A stretch of 23,701 nucleotides of DNA, taken from Anaerolineales bacterium. Its GTDB lineage: Bacteria; Chloroflexota; Anaerolineae; Anaerolineales; UBA4823. Location of the stretch: the NCBI GenBank assembly GCA_016932955.1, contig JAFGBV010000171.1:1-23701 (forward strand), written 5' to 3'. The translations under genes and the position numbers were made by a program. Under the pieces are notes generated by a model. It saw only the letters and a program-made list of their open reading frames with translations. It was not told the origin of the DNA and did not search any database. This document shows, piece by piece, positions 7,896 through 15,199 of this stretch; the stretch's first letter is position 1; each line of letters begins with the position of its first letter.

Positions 7896-9032
7896 ATGCA
7901 AGCAGGAACACTGATCGCCACCATCCTGCGACATGATCGCAAGGTAGCCAGCTACAAGATCGCTCTGATCCGCAGCTTGAACGATCTGGCGCTGGGATAT
8001 GCTCATTTGGGCGAAAACAATGCCGCCCTCGCTATCCCCCTGCGCTCCCTGGCGAATTTCTGGATAGCATATTACTGGCCGTTTGTCTCGGCTGCACGGC
8101 CCATCAAACAGGGTATTCACCCGGCAGACAAGCAAGATATCTCATTCCGCCCTGCCTTGACTCAGCTGCGCCAGGAATGGGAGAAGGTGATTGATGGGAA
8201 CTCACTGCCTTCAGATGGTTTCTATCTGGTGGGGGAATTCCAGAGTGCCCACCGCCGTAGCAATTACCCAGACGCTCTGATTGCAGCTTATGATCGAACA
8301 ATTCGAGATATCGTTGACGCCATCCAGCAACCTGTGCGTTATGCCGGTCCAGGACAATACAGTGTATTCAAACCTCCAAAACCATGGAAGGATCTACAAT
8401 CTACATCACCATATATTGTATGTATTCCCGGCACTCAGCCCTACGAACGCTGCATCGTTGTGGATTCTGAGCTATGGACCAGTTTTGCTGACCTTTCACT
8501 ATGGATCGAGGCGCTGTGTATCCACGAGTGGAGCCTATTTACCGAAAACGTCAGCGGATTGAGCCGCGGGTCCGTTTACACTCTACTCACTGACCGTCCT
8601 GGCAACCGCCGCCCGCTGACCTGGGAGCGCAACCAGGTGGAGATCCTCATGATGGAGGGACACATCTTCGAGTGCCCCTGGACTGGGAAGAAGCTGACCA
8701 CTGCAAGCTACGATCTGGATCACCTGTTGCCCTTGAGCGCCTATCCGATCAATGAATTGTGGAATCTGGTGCCAGCCAATGCTGATTTCAACCGTCACAA
8801 AAAGCGCGATCGCCTTCCCAATCCAACCACTCTACAGGCAGCCAAACCGCGCCTGATCAAAGCCTATCAGAACTACACCACCTCGCAGCAGCTGGCAACT
8901 GTCTTGCTGTATGATGCATTGATGCGCTTCAACGGCAAGGTGACAGAAAATGATCTGCCCGGCTCGCTGGCCACCTGCGCCACCCAGTTCATCGAAACCA
9001 TTGCCAGTGCGCGCAATCTAGCAACGTTTTAG
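7896..9032 (+). CDS. HNH endonuclease
   Basis: This is a 378-residue protein with a clear HNH (beta-beta-alpha metal) nuclease domain near its C-terminus. DLDHLLPLSAYP carries H276, ELWNLVP carries N290, and FNRHKKRDRLP carries N299 followed by the usual basic residues. These match the HNH pattern of metal ligand, structural Asn and second metal ligand. Only one Cys (ECPWTGK) is near the domain, so the zinc-knuckle form is unlikely. The first 240 residues match nothing I recognise and could be the target-sensing part. The start sits six bases after a -10 box, so the mRNA is probably leaderless. The MazG-like gene follows after 8 bases. The gene stands about 75 bases behind the two helicases and shares their upstream element. 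A restriction or abortive-infection role is inferred. Confidence 0.82.
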   Translation: MQAGTLIATILRHDRKVASYKIALIRSLNDLALGYAHLGENNAALAIPLRSLANFWIAYYWPFVSAARPIKQGIHPADKQDISFRPALTQLRQEWEKVIDGNSLPSDGFYLVGEFQSAHRRSNYPDALIAAYDRTIRDIVDAIQQPVRYAGPGQYSVFKPPKPWKDLQSTSPYIVCIPGTQPYERCIVVDSELWTSFADLSLWIEALCIHEWSLFTENVSGLSRGSVYTLLTDRPGNRRPLTWERNQVEILMMEGHIFECPWTGKKLTTASYDLDHLLPLSAYPINELWNLVPANADFNRHKKRDRLPNPTTLQAAKPRLIKAYQNYTTSQQLATVLLYDALMRFNGKVTENDLPGSLATCATQFIETIASARNLATF

Positions 9033-9040
9033 GATATTCC

Positions 9041-9367
9041 ATGAATAAAATCGTATACAACAAACTGATCCGTGACCGCATCCCCGAAATTATCCATGCT
9101 GCGGGGAAAGAGTGCGAAACTGAGGTAATGGCAGAAGCCGAATATACCCAGGCGCTGCGCGACAAACTGGTAGAAGAGGCGCTGGAGGCGCAGAAGGCAT
9201 CCCCCGCCGACCTGGCCACGGAGCTGGCTGACCTCTACGAGGTGATGGATGCGCTGATGGCCGCGCACGGTCTCAGCCCCGAGCAGGTGAGGCAGTTACA
9301 GGCGGCGCGACGGGAGGAGCGGGGAGGGTTTGAGAAGAGGCTGAGGTTGGTCTGGTCGGGGGAGTGA
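9041..9367 (+). CDS. MazG-like nucleotide pyrophosphohydrolase
   Basis: This is a 108-residue all-alpha NTP pyrophosphohydrolase-like protein. It opens with YNKLIRDRIPEII, typical of the phosphoribosyl-ATP-pyrophosphohydrolase/MazG-like group. It has the metal-binding pattern EEALE (residues about 46-50) followed by ELADL (about 61-65), which is EExxE...ExxD. Such enzymes hydrolyse nucleoside triphosphates to monophosphates and pyrophosphate; the exact substrate cannot be read. It follows the HNH gene by 8 bases and is clearly co-transcribed. A close paralogue with the same neighbour type lies at 20421-20759, and identical blocks (LIRDRIPEII, KLVEEA, LATELADL, ERGGFE) show recent common origin. 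A link to nucleotide depletion or signal cleavage in defence is my inference. Confidence 0.82.
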   Translation: MNKIVYNKLIRDRIPEIIHAAGKECETEVMAEAEYTQALRDKLVEEALEAQKASPADLATELADLYEVMDALMAAHGLSPEQVRQLQAARREERGGFEKRLRLVWSGE

Positions 9368-9385
9368 AAGAAAACAAGGTTTTTG

Positions 9386-9439
9386 TTGACTTTTACATAA
9401 AACGCGCTTATAATATATAAAATTGTGAAAATATCACAA
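9386..9439 (+). promoter_or_regulatory. Near-consensus promoter with palindromic operator for the RloA/RloB pair
   Basis: TTGACT (9386-9391), exactly 17 bases, and TATAAT (9409-9414) form an almost perfect promoter in an AT-rich tract unlike its surroundings. The palindrome TTGTGA-N5-TCACAA (9423-9439) starts at about +1 to +3 and could be a repressor operator or a 5' mRNA hairpin. It resembles a CRP-type site but with a 5-base centre. GGAG (9457-9460) is the ribosome-binding site, eight bases before the ATG at 9469. Confidence 0.7.
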
Positions 9440-9468
9440 AAACTAAGCGAAAGCGCGGAGAATCCCCT

Positions 9469-10812
9469 ATGTTAATCGAATTTACGGTCGGCAACTTCCG
9501 TTCCTTCAAAGAGCCAATCACCTTAAGTATGGTGGCAGCAAAGCTTAAAGCGCGTGATCCACGTGTCAATGAAAACAACACGATTGTAATAGATGAAAAA
9601 CTGACTCTGCTAACCAGCGCGGCAGTTTACGGAGCTAACGCCAGCGGCAAGAGCAACTTAGTGCAGGCCTTGCGCTTTATGCGCGATTTTGTGCTTGGTT
9701 CATCGCGCGATACGCAGGTAGCAGAACCAATTGATGTAGAAAGTTTTCGCCTGAGCACCGAGACCACGGACGCTCCGTCATTTTTTGAAGCAGTTTTTAT
9801 CACAAAAGGCACACAGTACCGCTACGGTTTTGAAGCCAACCAGGAACGCATTCTTTCTGAATGGCTGTTTTATGTGCCAAAGCAGCGGGAGGTGCGTCTT
9901 TTTATACGTCACGAAGATCAGATCGAATGCGGGCGTGGGTTTAAAGAGGGCCGTGGGTTGGAGGAAAGGACACGCTCCAATGCTCTGTTCCTGTCCGTTG
10001 TGGCCCAGTTCGATGGCCCTCTGGCCACCGAAGTGCTGTTATGGTTTCGCATGTTGGGAATCATCTCCGGGTTAAGCGATGTCGGCTACCGGGGGTACAC
10101 TGTGCAAAAACTGGAAGAGGAGAACTTCCGGGTTGCAATCATTAGCATGCTGAAGCAATTGGATCTGGGAATCTTGGATGTGCGGGTTGAAAAATCGGCA
10201 GAAGTAGAACCTCTTGCTGCGCCGGTATTTACTGTCTCCATAGAAGCGCCGGAAGGAATCTCGGAATCCGTGCAGCGTAAGCTGGAACAGGTTTTGGGGA
10301 AAAGCGCTGTCCGGCCTATGGGGATTTACACAGTGCATACGAAGTATGACGCCAATGGTGCCCCCGTAGGAGAAGAATTGTTTGATCTCGGTGTGCACGA
10401 ATCGGAAGGCACCCAAAAATTATTCTTCCTCACTGGCCCGCTGATTGATACACTCAATACCGGTCGGGTATTGGTGATTGATGAAATGGAAGCGCGCATG
10501 CACCCGTTATTGACGCGCGCCATCATTGGGATGTTTAATTCACAGGAGACAAACCCCAAGCGTGCCCAATTGGTTTTTACCACACATGATACGAACCTGC
10601 TCTCGAATAAAATCTTTCGCCGGGATCAGATTTGGTTTGTAGATAAGGATGATTTTGGTGCTAGCCACCTATATTCCCTGGCAGAGATCAGGTTAGATGA
10701 AACGAAGGTGCGCAATGATGCATCTTTTGAGAACGACTACATCCAGGGCCGTTATGGGGCAATCCCATTCCTGGGTGGCTTACGCCGGGTGGTGATCTGC
10801 AATGGTGAATAA
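9469..10812 (+). CDS. RloA-type AAA/ABC-like ATPase
   Basis: This is a 447-residue ATPase of the AAA_15/AAA_21 (SMC/OLD-like) group. It opens with LIEFTVGNFRSFKEPITLSM, the usual first strand. Walker A GANASGKSN is at 55-63, Walker B VLVIDEME around D338-E339, and an H-loop FTTHD with H373. The C-terminus ends in YIQGRYGAIPFLGG, as often seen in RloA-type proteins next to Toprim partners. It has its own strong promoter and a good Shine-Dalgarno site, and its last 11 bases overlap the RloB gene. By analogy with OLD, PARIS and other split ATPase/Toprim pairs it probably forms an assembly that senses infection and controls the partner nuclease. That role is inferred. Confidence 0.85.
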   Translation: MLIEFTVGNFRSFKEPITLSMVAAKLKARDPRVNENNTIVIDEKLTLLTSAAVYGANASGKSNLVQALRFMRDFVLGSSRDTQVAEPIDVESFRLSTETTDAPSFFEAVFITKGTQYRYGFEANQERILSEWLFYVPKQREVRLFIRHEDQIECGRGFKEGRGLEERTRSNALFLSVVAQFDGPLATEVLLWFRMLGIISGLSDVGYRGYTVQKLEEENFRVAIISMLKQLDLGILDVRVEKSAEVEPLAAPVFTVSIEAPEGISESVQRKLEQVLGKSAVRPMGIYTVHTKYDANGAPVGEELFDLGVHESEGTQKLFFLTGPLIDTLNTGRVLVIDEMEARMHPLLTRAIIGMFNSQETNPKRAQLVFTTHDTNLLSNKIFRRDQIWFVDKDDFGASHLYSLAEIRLDETKVRNDASFENDYIQGRYGAIPFLGGLRRVVICNGE

Positions 10813-11422
10813 AGCACACCTGCGCAGCCAGCCGCGCAGTAGAACGAGGCGCGGCCTAAACCAATACTCGCCGCGACAGCGGTTTTTGATCGTTTGCGAG
10901 GGACTACGCACCGAGCCACATTACTTCGAAGGCTTTCGCGCTCCTGGTTTGGTACTCGTGGTTGAAGGCACTGGATGTAATACACTTAGCCTGGTGCGCG
11001 AGGCGCTTCGGTTGTCACAGGAAGAAACCTACGATCAGATATGGTGCGTATTTGACCGAGACGACAACTCGAAGGAGAACTTTAACGCAGGGATGGACTT
11101 GGCGCGGAAGAATGGTTTTCAAGTGGCTTACTCCAACCAGGCGTTCGAACTGTGGTATTTGCTCCATTTTGTCTATTTGAACACAGCAATCACGCGCCAG
11201 GATTACATCCAACGGCTGGAACGCTTTTTAAGGCATAAGTATGAGAAGGACAGCCGGAGTATCTACGCAGAACTATTGCCATACCGTTCTGCCGCACTTC
11301 GTAATGCCAGGCGTTTGCTTGAAACATATCAGCCTAAACACCCAGTTGATGACGATCCTTCAACCACGGTGCATTTGTTAGTTGAACAGTTGCTCCTTTA
11401 CGCCGGGCCTGTCGTGCGCTGA
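10802..11422 (+). CDS. RloB-type Toprim protein
   Basis: This is a 206-residue protein matching the RloB family. RFLIVCEGLRTEPHYFEGF places the Toprim glutamate at E33, CVFDRDD gives the acidic DxD at 85-87, and SNQAFELWYLLHF (111-123) is the family hallmark. The Toprim acidic residues that bind metal look intact, so nuclease activity is possible. The ATG at 10802 lies inside the RloA gene (11-base overlap), implying coupled translation; GTG at 10805 is an alternative start. The protein should be the effector of the ATPase encoded just upstream. The arrangement parallels AriA/AriB of PARIS but the subunit is RloB-like rather than DUF4435, as far as I can judge by eye. Confidence 0.83.
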   Translation: MVNKAHLRSQPRSRTRRGLNQYSPRQRFLIVCEGLRTEPHYFEGFRAPGLVLVVEGTGCNTLSLVREALRLSQEETYDQIWCVFDRDDNSKENFNAGMDLARKNGFQVAYSNQAFELWYLLHFVYLNTAITRQDYIQRLERFLRHKYEKDSRSIYAELLPYRSAALRNARRLLETYQPKHPVDDDPSTTVHLLVEQLLLYAGPVVR

Positions 11423-11473
11423 GAAGACAAAATGGGGGTGCTATATTAATCTCAGCATCGAAGTGCGCCAGTA

Positions 11474-11520
11474 CCGCCCCTGGCGGTTGGGGGATGTTTT
11501 TCAGCCTTACATGCCCCCCA
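11474..11520. terminator. Candidate terminator hairpins between convergent rloB and higA
   Basis: Two overlapping stem candidates lie between the convergent genes. CCGCC/GGCGG (11474-11478 and 11482-11486) is followed within a dozen bases by TTTTT. TGGGGGATG (11488-11496) pairs imperfectly with CATGCCCCCCA (11510-11520) around a T-rich loop. Either could end transcription from one side or both. Neither has the textbook stem followed directly by a U-run. Confidence 0.35.
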
Positions 11521-11530
11521 TAAAGCAAAA

Positions 11531-11821
11531 CTAAACCGCGGCAACCAGGCTTACCACCTGCTGCTTCGGCTTATTACGCGCCAGGTCATACCCAACCTGC
11601 AAATTCATCCAGAACTCTGGAGTCGTATCGAAGGCCTGTGCCAGCAGCCAGGCTGTATCCGGGGTAATGCCGCGCTTACCACGCACAATCTCATTGACAC
11701 GCTGCACGGGAATGCCAAGATGCCTGGCTAACGCTACCTGAGTGATTTCCAGCGGCATCAAGAATTCTTCCAGCAACACTTCACCCGGATGGGTCGGAAT
11801 ACGGTTTTCAGGTTGTAACAT
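11531..11821 (-). CDS. higA: HigA-type antitoxin (XRE family)
   Basis: This is a 96-residue antitoxin of the VapI/HigA group. It begins with IPTHPGEVLLEEFLMPLEIT, continues with a helix-turn-helix (QVALARHLGIPVQRVNEIVRGKRGIT) and ends the domain with TPEFWMNLQVGYDLA, which is diagnostic of HigA. It should bind and neutralise HigB and repress the pair. The gene follows the toxin gene after 11 bases, the usual higBA order (toxin first), with GGAG overlapping the toxin stop codon as ribosome-binding site. It is the last gene of the leftward plasmid-like operon, where it would act as a retention module. Confidence 0.92.
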   Translation of the reverse strand: MLQPENRIPTHPGEVLLEEFLMPLEITQVALARHLGIPVQRVNEIVRGKRGITPDTAWLLAQAFDTTPEFWMNLQVGYDLARNKPKQQVVSLVAAV

Positions 11822-11832
11822 GTTTGGTTCTC

Positions 11833-12123
11833 CTAATGGTAATCCACCAGGCCTACATCGTAGGCATCGTTATGCTCCCAGCAAAAGATAATCCGCCAAT
11901 GATCGTTCACCCGGATACTGAAATACCCTTCCAGATCACCCTTCAATGCTTCCAGGCGGTTCCCTGGTGGGGCTTGAAGGTCAATCAACCGATAAGCTGC
12001 ATTCAAGATATCCAATTTGCGCCACGCCGTTTTGCGTATCCCGGGTGGGATGCTCATAGCTCGGCGCGTTTTACGGTTATGGTAAAAATCCTCGGTCGTC
12101 TGATCACGAAATGAAACGATCAT
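11833..12123 (-). CDS. higB: HigB-type mRNA interferase toxin
   Basis: This is a 96-residue RelE/ParE-fold toxin of the HigB group. It opens with MIVSFRDQTTEDFY, carries the family-typical DLQAPPGNRLEALKGDLEGY, then FSIRVNDHWRIIFCW, and ends in VGLVDYH. HigB proteins cleave mRNA on the ribosome; the basic and aromatic C-terminal residues expected for activity are present. The start has AAGGAG six bases upstream and a TATAAT box further up. The gene is followed directly by higA. It looks complete and functional. Confidence 0.92.
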   Translation of the reverse strand: MIVSFRDQTTEDFYHNRKTRRAMSIPPGIRKTAWRKLDILNAAYRLIDLQAPPGNRLEALKGDLEGYFSIRVNDHWRIIFCWEHNDAYDVGLVDYH

Positions 12124-12129
12124 GCCACG

Positions 12130-12164
12130 CTCCTTAATTATATCACACTTTCACGGTATCCGTG
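12130..12164 (-). promoter_or_regulatory. higBA promoter with palindrome and ribosome-binding site
   Basis: On the minus strand the extended -10 TGATATAAT (-10 box at 12142-12137) precedes AAGGAG (12135-12130) and the higB ATG at 12123. No good -35 box is present, which fits an extended -10 promoter. The palindrome CACGG-ATA-CCGTG (12152-12164) covers the -35 region and overlaps the end of the WGR gene. It is a plausible HigA operator, so higBA can be expressed apart from the upstream operon. Confidence 0.5.
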
Positions 12165-12399
12165 TATTCATGCAATCCAAGAGCTGATACCCTTTCCGCA
12201 GCTTTCGCTGGACAACCCTAACCGCTAATTCCTCCGCCGCCTCCTTGCTCTCTGCAAGAAGATATCGCCACCGCTGATAGTTATTCCGGCGGTTTCCCCA
12301 GGCGCACACCACCGCCCAGCGGTCAAGTAGCGTTGGCTGGACAAGGACAATGTACCAGCGATCTATATGCTTTGCCGGGTCGATCCGGATCAGCAACAT
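12151..12399 (-). CDS. Small WGR-domain protein
   Basis: An 82-residue protein consisting of a WGR-like domain: RWAVVCAWGNRRNNYQRWRY, followed by a helix (SKEAAEELAVRVVQRKLRKGY). In WGR proteins the signature is W-G-R; here it is W-G-N followed by two arginines. WGR domains bind nucleic acids and occur in PARP-like and MolR-like proteins; a stand-alone one is often found on mobile elements. I placed the start at 12399 because GGAGG lies five bases upstream. An ATG at 12426 is also in frame but has no such site. It sits between the primase and higBA genes in the same orientation. Its job in the element is unknown; nucleic-acid binding is the likely property. Confidence 0.65.
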   Translation of the reverse strand: MLLIRIDPAKHIDRWYIVLVQPTLLDRWAVVCAWGNRRNNYQRWRYLLAESKEAAEELAVRVVQRKLRKGYQLLDCMNTRIP

Positions 12400-12427
12400 G
12401 CCAGCCTCCAAACCAGAACATTGCATC

Positions 12428-13621
12428 CTACAATGCGCCCGCTTCTTGCCGGGCCCAGGACATCAGTCGCCGCCAGTGACCGATCGCTTCTGGATGCGCC
12501 TCAGCATGCACCTGGCGCAGCGCTTCGCCTAGCGCCTCTGCCACCTCCCTTGCTACCCAGGATCGCAGATCTTGACCCGCACGCCAGAAATCGGTGAGAT
12601 CATGCGCCGGGGGTGCGGTGACCCTGATTCGCGGAGCCATGTGGCGCAGCCGGGTCCAATATGCCCGTGCCTGATCACCAGCAGAATCATCATCATGAAC
12701 AACGATCACAGCCGCATAGCGTACCAATGCAACCAGGTCCAACAGGTCGGCATGTGCCCCCGCCCCACCCAGAGTGCTCACATTGCAGAGGTCGCGGCAC
12801 CACTGCCACACCAGCATGGCATCCCATTCGCCTTCTACAAGCACAAGCACTGGAGAGGTCTGTTGTACCTGCAAGCCGAACAATACTGCCTGCCCGCCCC
12901 GCGGACCCCCGAACTTCACCTTTGGCGCGCCATCTTGTTCCACCCATTTCCCAACATAACGTCCCAGCACATCATCTGGTTGAGGGCGGCGGATCTTGAT
13001 GTATGAAAAGCGCCCTTGCGCATCCAAACCTGGGATCACAATTCCACGAGGCAGCCAGATCTTTTTGCCCTCCAACCCCCAGCGCCCGGGATCATCATAG
13101 ATATTTTGGGGGTTGTATCCCAGGCGAAACGCCTGCCAGGTTTCCAGCCACAGGCCGCGTTCTTTTTCCAGGTAGGCTCTGGCTCCGGCACCCTGCTCAC
13201 CAAGCAAACACTGCTGAGCACCAATCACAAAATCGTCAGCCCGATCCCGCCAGGCCTGACAAGGTGGTTGGAGAACTGGAGCTGGCCTGGTCAATATAAC
13301 GCGTTGGCTTGTGGGTGGAGAAGATACGCAAATGCGAGCCCGGGCGGCAAGTTCTTGTACCGCTGTCGTGAAATCAACGCCTTTCCATGCCATATAAAAG
13401 GCAAACAGATCTCCTCCATTGGCATTCTCTGGGCAGGATGAGTGGCACTTCCACTTCCGCCCCTGATCATAGATTGTGAAGGCTTTGCTGCTCCGGTCGC
13501 CGCGGTGCTGCGGTAAAGGGCAGTGACTGCTCAGGCGGTTCTTGCCCTCAAACACTGCTCCTGCTTCTTCAGCCAATGCCACAAGCGAAACGCGGCTTCG
13601 AATTTCTGCCAGATTATGCAT
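12428..13621 (-). CDS. Compact DNA primase (CHC2 zinc finger and Toprim)
   Basis: This is a 397-residue DnaG-type primase. The zinc-binding domain has C34-x4-H39-x19-C59-x3-C63 and the following GGDLFAFY motif. The catalytic core (about 140-240) includes PRGIVIPGLDAQGRFSYIKI. The Toprim domain shows LVEGEWDA (E263) and HDDDSAGDQA (D310-D312). Catalytic residues look intact. It is shorter than chromosomal DnaG (about 600) and lacks a recognisable helicase-binding domain, as in plasmid and phage primases. AGGAGG lies six bases before the ATG. The RepA-like helicase gene lies just upstream in the same orientation, so together they form a replication pair for the element. Confidence 0.87.
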   Translation of the reverse strand: MHNLAEIRSRVSLVALAEEAGAVFEGKNRLSSHCPLPQHRGDRSSKAFTIYDQGRKWKCHSSCPENANGGDLFAFYMAWKGVDFTTAVQELAARARICVSSPPTSQRVILTRPAPVLQPPCQAWRDRADDFVIGAQQCLLGEQGAGARAYLEKERGLWLETWQAFRLGYNPQNIYDDPGRWGLEGKKIWLPRGIVIPGLDAQGRFSYIKIRRPQPDDVLGRYVGKWVEQDGAPKVKFGGPRGGQAVLFGLQVQQTSPVLVLVEGEWDAMLVWQWCRDLCNVSTLGGAGAHADLLDLVALVRYAAVIVVHDDDSAGDQARAYWTRLRHMAPRIRVTAPPAHDLTDFWRAGQDLRSWVAREVAEALGEALRQVHAEAHPEAIGHWRRLMSWARQEAGAL

Positions 13622-13642
13622 ATTTTTACCTCCTCTCTCTCT

Positions 13643-13732
13643 GGAAGAGTCTCAAGAGTCTCAAGAGTTTACTGTTTTAAGTGACACCCCCCTTGAGACT
13701 CTTCCAAAAGGGTGAGATTCTTGAGACTCTTG
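13643..13732. repeat. Four copies of an 11-base motif in two orientations (iteron-like)
   Basis: AGAGTCTCAAG occurs at 13646-13656 and 13655-13665 (period 9, overlapping), and its reverse complement CTTGAGACTCT at 13692-13702 and 13720-13730. The outer part gives a perfect 14-base inverted repeat, GGAAGAGTCTCAAG (13643-13656) with CTTGAGACTCTTCC (13692-13705). The cluster spans the end of the helicase gene and the leader of the primase gene. It could be a replication origin bound by an element-encoded protein, an operator, or an mRNA hairpin controlling the primase. Confidence 0.7.
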
Positions 13733-15036
13733 ATACTGTTGATCTCTTGTTCCAGGCGCAAATTTTCCTCTTCGCTGTCTTCACACTCTTGCGAAGAGCC
13801 CTCTTCTACCCATTTCCAGCGATTTTCAGGTGACCTGCGCCCGCCCACATTCACGATCTTGCTGCCCAATTCTTTGCGAGCGCGGAAAACCATCGCCCGG
13901 CTGATGCCCTCCTCTTTCGCCGCCTGGATCACATCCAGCGGCTTCACGGGCTTAGCTGAGCTTCTCAAGAAATCCTCCAGCCATTCTTTGCATTCATCCT
14001 TCTGGGTGGGCTCACGGTAAGGCGCAGGCGCGTTGAGATCCCATTGCAGCCCGATGCCGTTGGGGTGCAGTGAGACAAAGCGGAACCCCATTGGCTGGGG
14101 GTAAGGGCCAAGGTTGGTCTTGAGCACTTTCAAAGAGCGCGGACCGTTCGGATCCGGGTCAGGGGTGGTTTGCACCACGTGCAGGCCTAACACAACCCTG
14201 GCCTGTTGGGTGATATACCCACTCCCACTCAAATCCTCCATTCCCAGGTTGAAGCTCATCATGCTCTGCGGTATTCCCCCAGCAGGTTTGCGGATATGAT
14301 GGATCAGCAGCAGACCACACTGCCCATAACGCGCCAGGCGCACCAAAAAGCCGAACAAATCGCGTAAGTCTTCCACGTTATTTTGCCCCTTAGTGTGGAT
14401 GGAACTGAGCGAATCGAGGATCACCAGCTCGGGCTCCAGGACGGCCACCATTTCAGCCAGTCGATCCTGGTAACGCGGCAGGCACAGGTCCATCCCCTCG
14501 CCCTCCTCAGGGAGCATCACAAACAGCTTGCTGCGGTCGATGCCATAGTTCTCTGCCCGCTCATTCAACACTTGGGGAACGTTTTCCCCATCCACATAAA
14601 TCACATTGGCTCCTGGGCGGACGATGGGCTGTCCATCAGGGTATGCCTGGTTATGTATGATGCGCCACGATAGATCGGTAGCCATGAAGGATTTACCACT
14701 GCCCTGGCTGGCACCCAATACGGTCAACATGCCGCGCACAATCCAGCCTTCCCAAACCCACTCAATCGGTTCCAGCTCTTTCGCCAGCTCGGCCAGTGAC
14801 AAGATCGTGGGCTGGTATCCCGGGCGAGCAGTCATGATCTTTTCAATGATTGTGTTGCGATCGGGGAACCCAGCCAAAGCCTGGACAAGGGCTTCTTGCA
14901 CCTGACCCTCTGGCGCATTCTCAAGCGCCCGCCAGCATGTCCGCCAGGGCTCGATCAAATAGCGGGGCTTCACTCGCACAGTGAGCCCCGCGAGGCGGTC
15001 TGCCAGCGCCTGAATTTGCAAGCGTTCGGTCAGCAT
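13669..15036 (-). CDS. RepA-like hexameric replicative helicase (AAA_25, RecA fold)
   Basis: This is a 455-residue RecA-fold ATPase of the RepA/AAA_25 type. Walker A GASQGSGKS is at 108-116, Walker B LVILDSLSS with D208, and LLLIHHIRKP follows at about 242-251. These are typical of plasmid RepA helicases that unwind DNA at an origin. The C-terminal third has a winged-helix-like stretch (PLDVIQAAKEEGISRAMVFRARKELG is split across about 380-405). I chose the start at 15036 because GGAGG lies five bases upstream. An in-frame ATG at 15066 has no such site and lies inside the small upstream ORF. The gene is followed by the primase gene, and its last codons lie within a cluster of repeats. Confidence 0.83.
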   Translation of the reverse strand: MLTERLQIQALADRLAGLTVRVKPRYLIEPWRTCWRALENAPEGQVQEALVQALAGFPDRNTIIEKIMTARPGYQPTILSLAELAKELEPIEWVWEGWIVRGMLTVLGASQGSGKSFMATDLSWRIIHNQAYPDGQPIVRPGANVIYVDGENVPQVLNERAENYGIDRSKLFVMLPEEGEGMDLCLPRYQDRLAEMVAVLEPELVILDSLSSIHTKGQNNVEDLRDLFGFLVRLARYGQCGLLLIHHIRKPAGGIPQSMMSFNLGMEDLSGSGYITQQARVVLGLHVVQTTPDPDPNGPRSLKVLKTNLGPYPQPMGFRFVSLHPNGIGLQWDLNAPAPYREPTQKDECKEWLEDFLRSSAKPVKPLDVIQAAKEEGISRAMVFRARKELGSKIVNVGGRRSPENRWKWVEEGSSQECEDSEEENLRLEQEINSIKSLKNLTLLEESQGGCHLKQ

Positions 15037-15179
15037 GCCCACCTCCCTGCTTGCAAGATGTCGCATAACAAAAAGCGCTTGCAGAATGTGTTAGAATTGT
15101 GAGCAGAAACTGACGCATCTCCAGCGTCTTCTCGACTTGCCGCCGGCTGCCCTCCGGCGGCGATGCTTTTATCTGCCAT
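15030..15179 (-). CDS. Small 49-residue ORF coupled to the RepA-like helicase
   Basis: An ATG at 15179 with an excellent ribosome-binding site (GGAGGAGG, five bases upstream) opens a 49-residue frame that ends in a TGA at 15032-15030. The stop overlaps the start region of the helicase gene (ATGCTGA), a classic layout for coupled translation. The peptide begins MADKSIAAGG, is rich in Ala and Ser, has three Cys near its end, and matches nothing I know. It could be a leader peptide that sets helicase expression, or a small protein. Support is the ribosome-binding site and overlap, not homology. Confidence 0.45.
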   Translation of the reverse strand: MADKSIAAGGQPAASREDAGDASVSAHNSNTFCKRFLLCDILQAGRWAC

Positions 15180-15199
15180 ATCATCCTCCTCCAAGTAAG

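Noticed and set aside
11423..11530. Attachment site matching the right edge near 19100-19350
   Set aside because: I compared the two edges by eye and found no direct repeat long enough to be an att core.
15037..15066. Upstream start (ATG 15066) for the RepA-like helicase
   Set aside because: No ribosome-binding site, and it overlaps the small ORF; the ATG at 15036 has GGAGG at the right distance.
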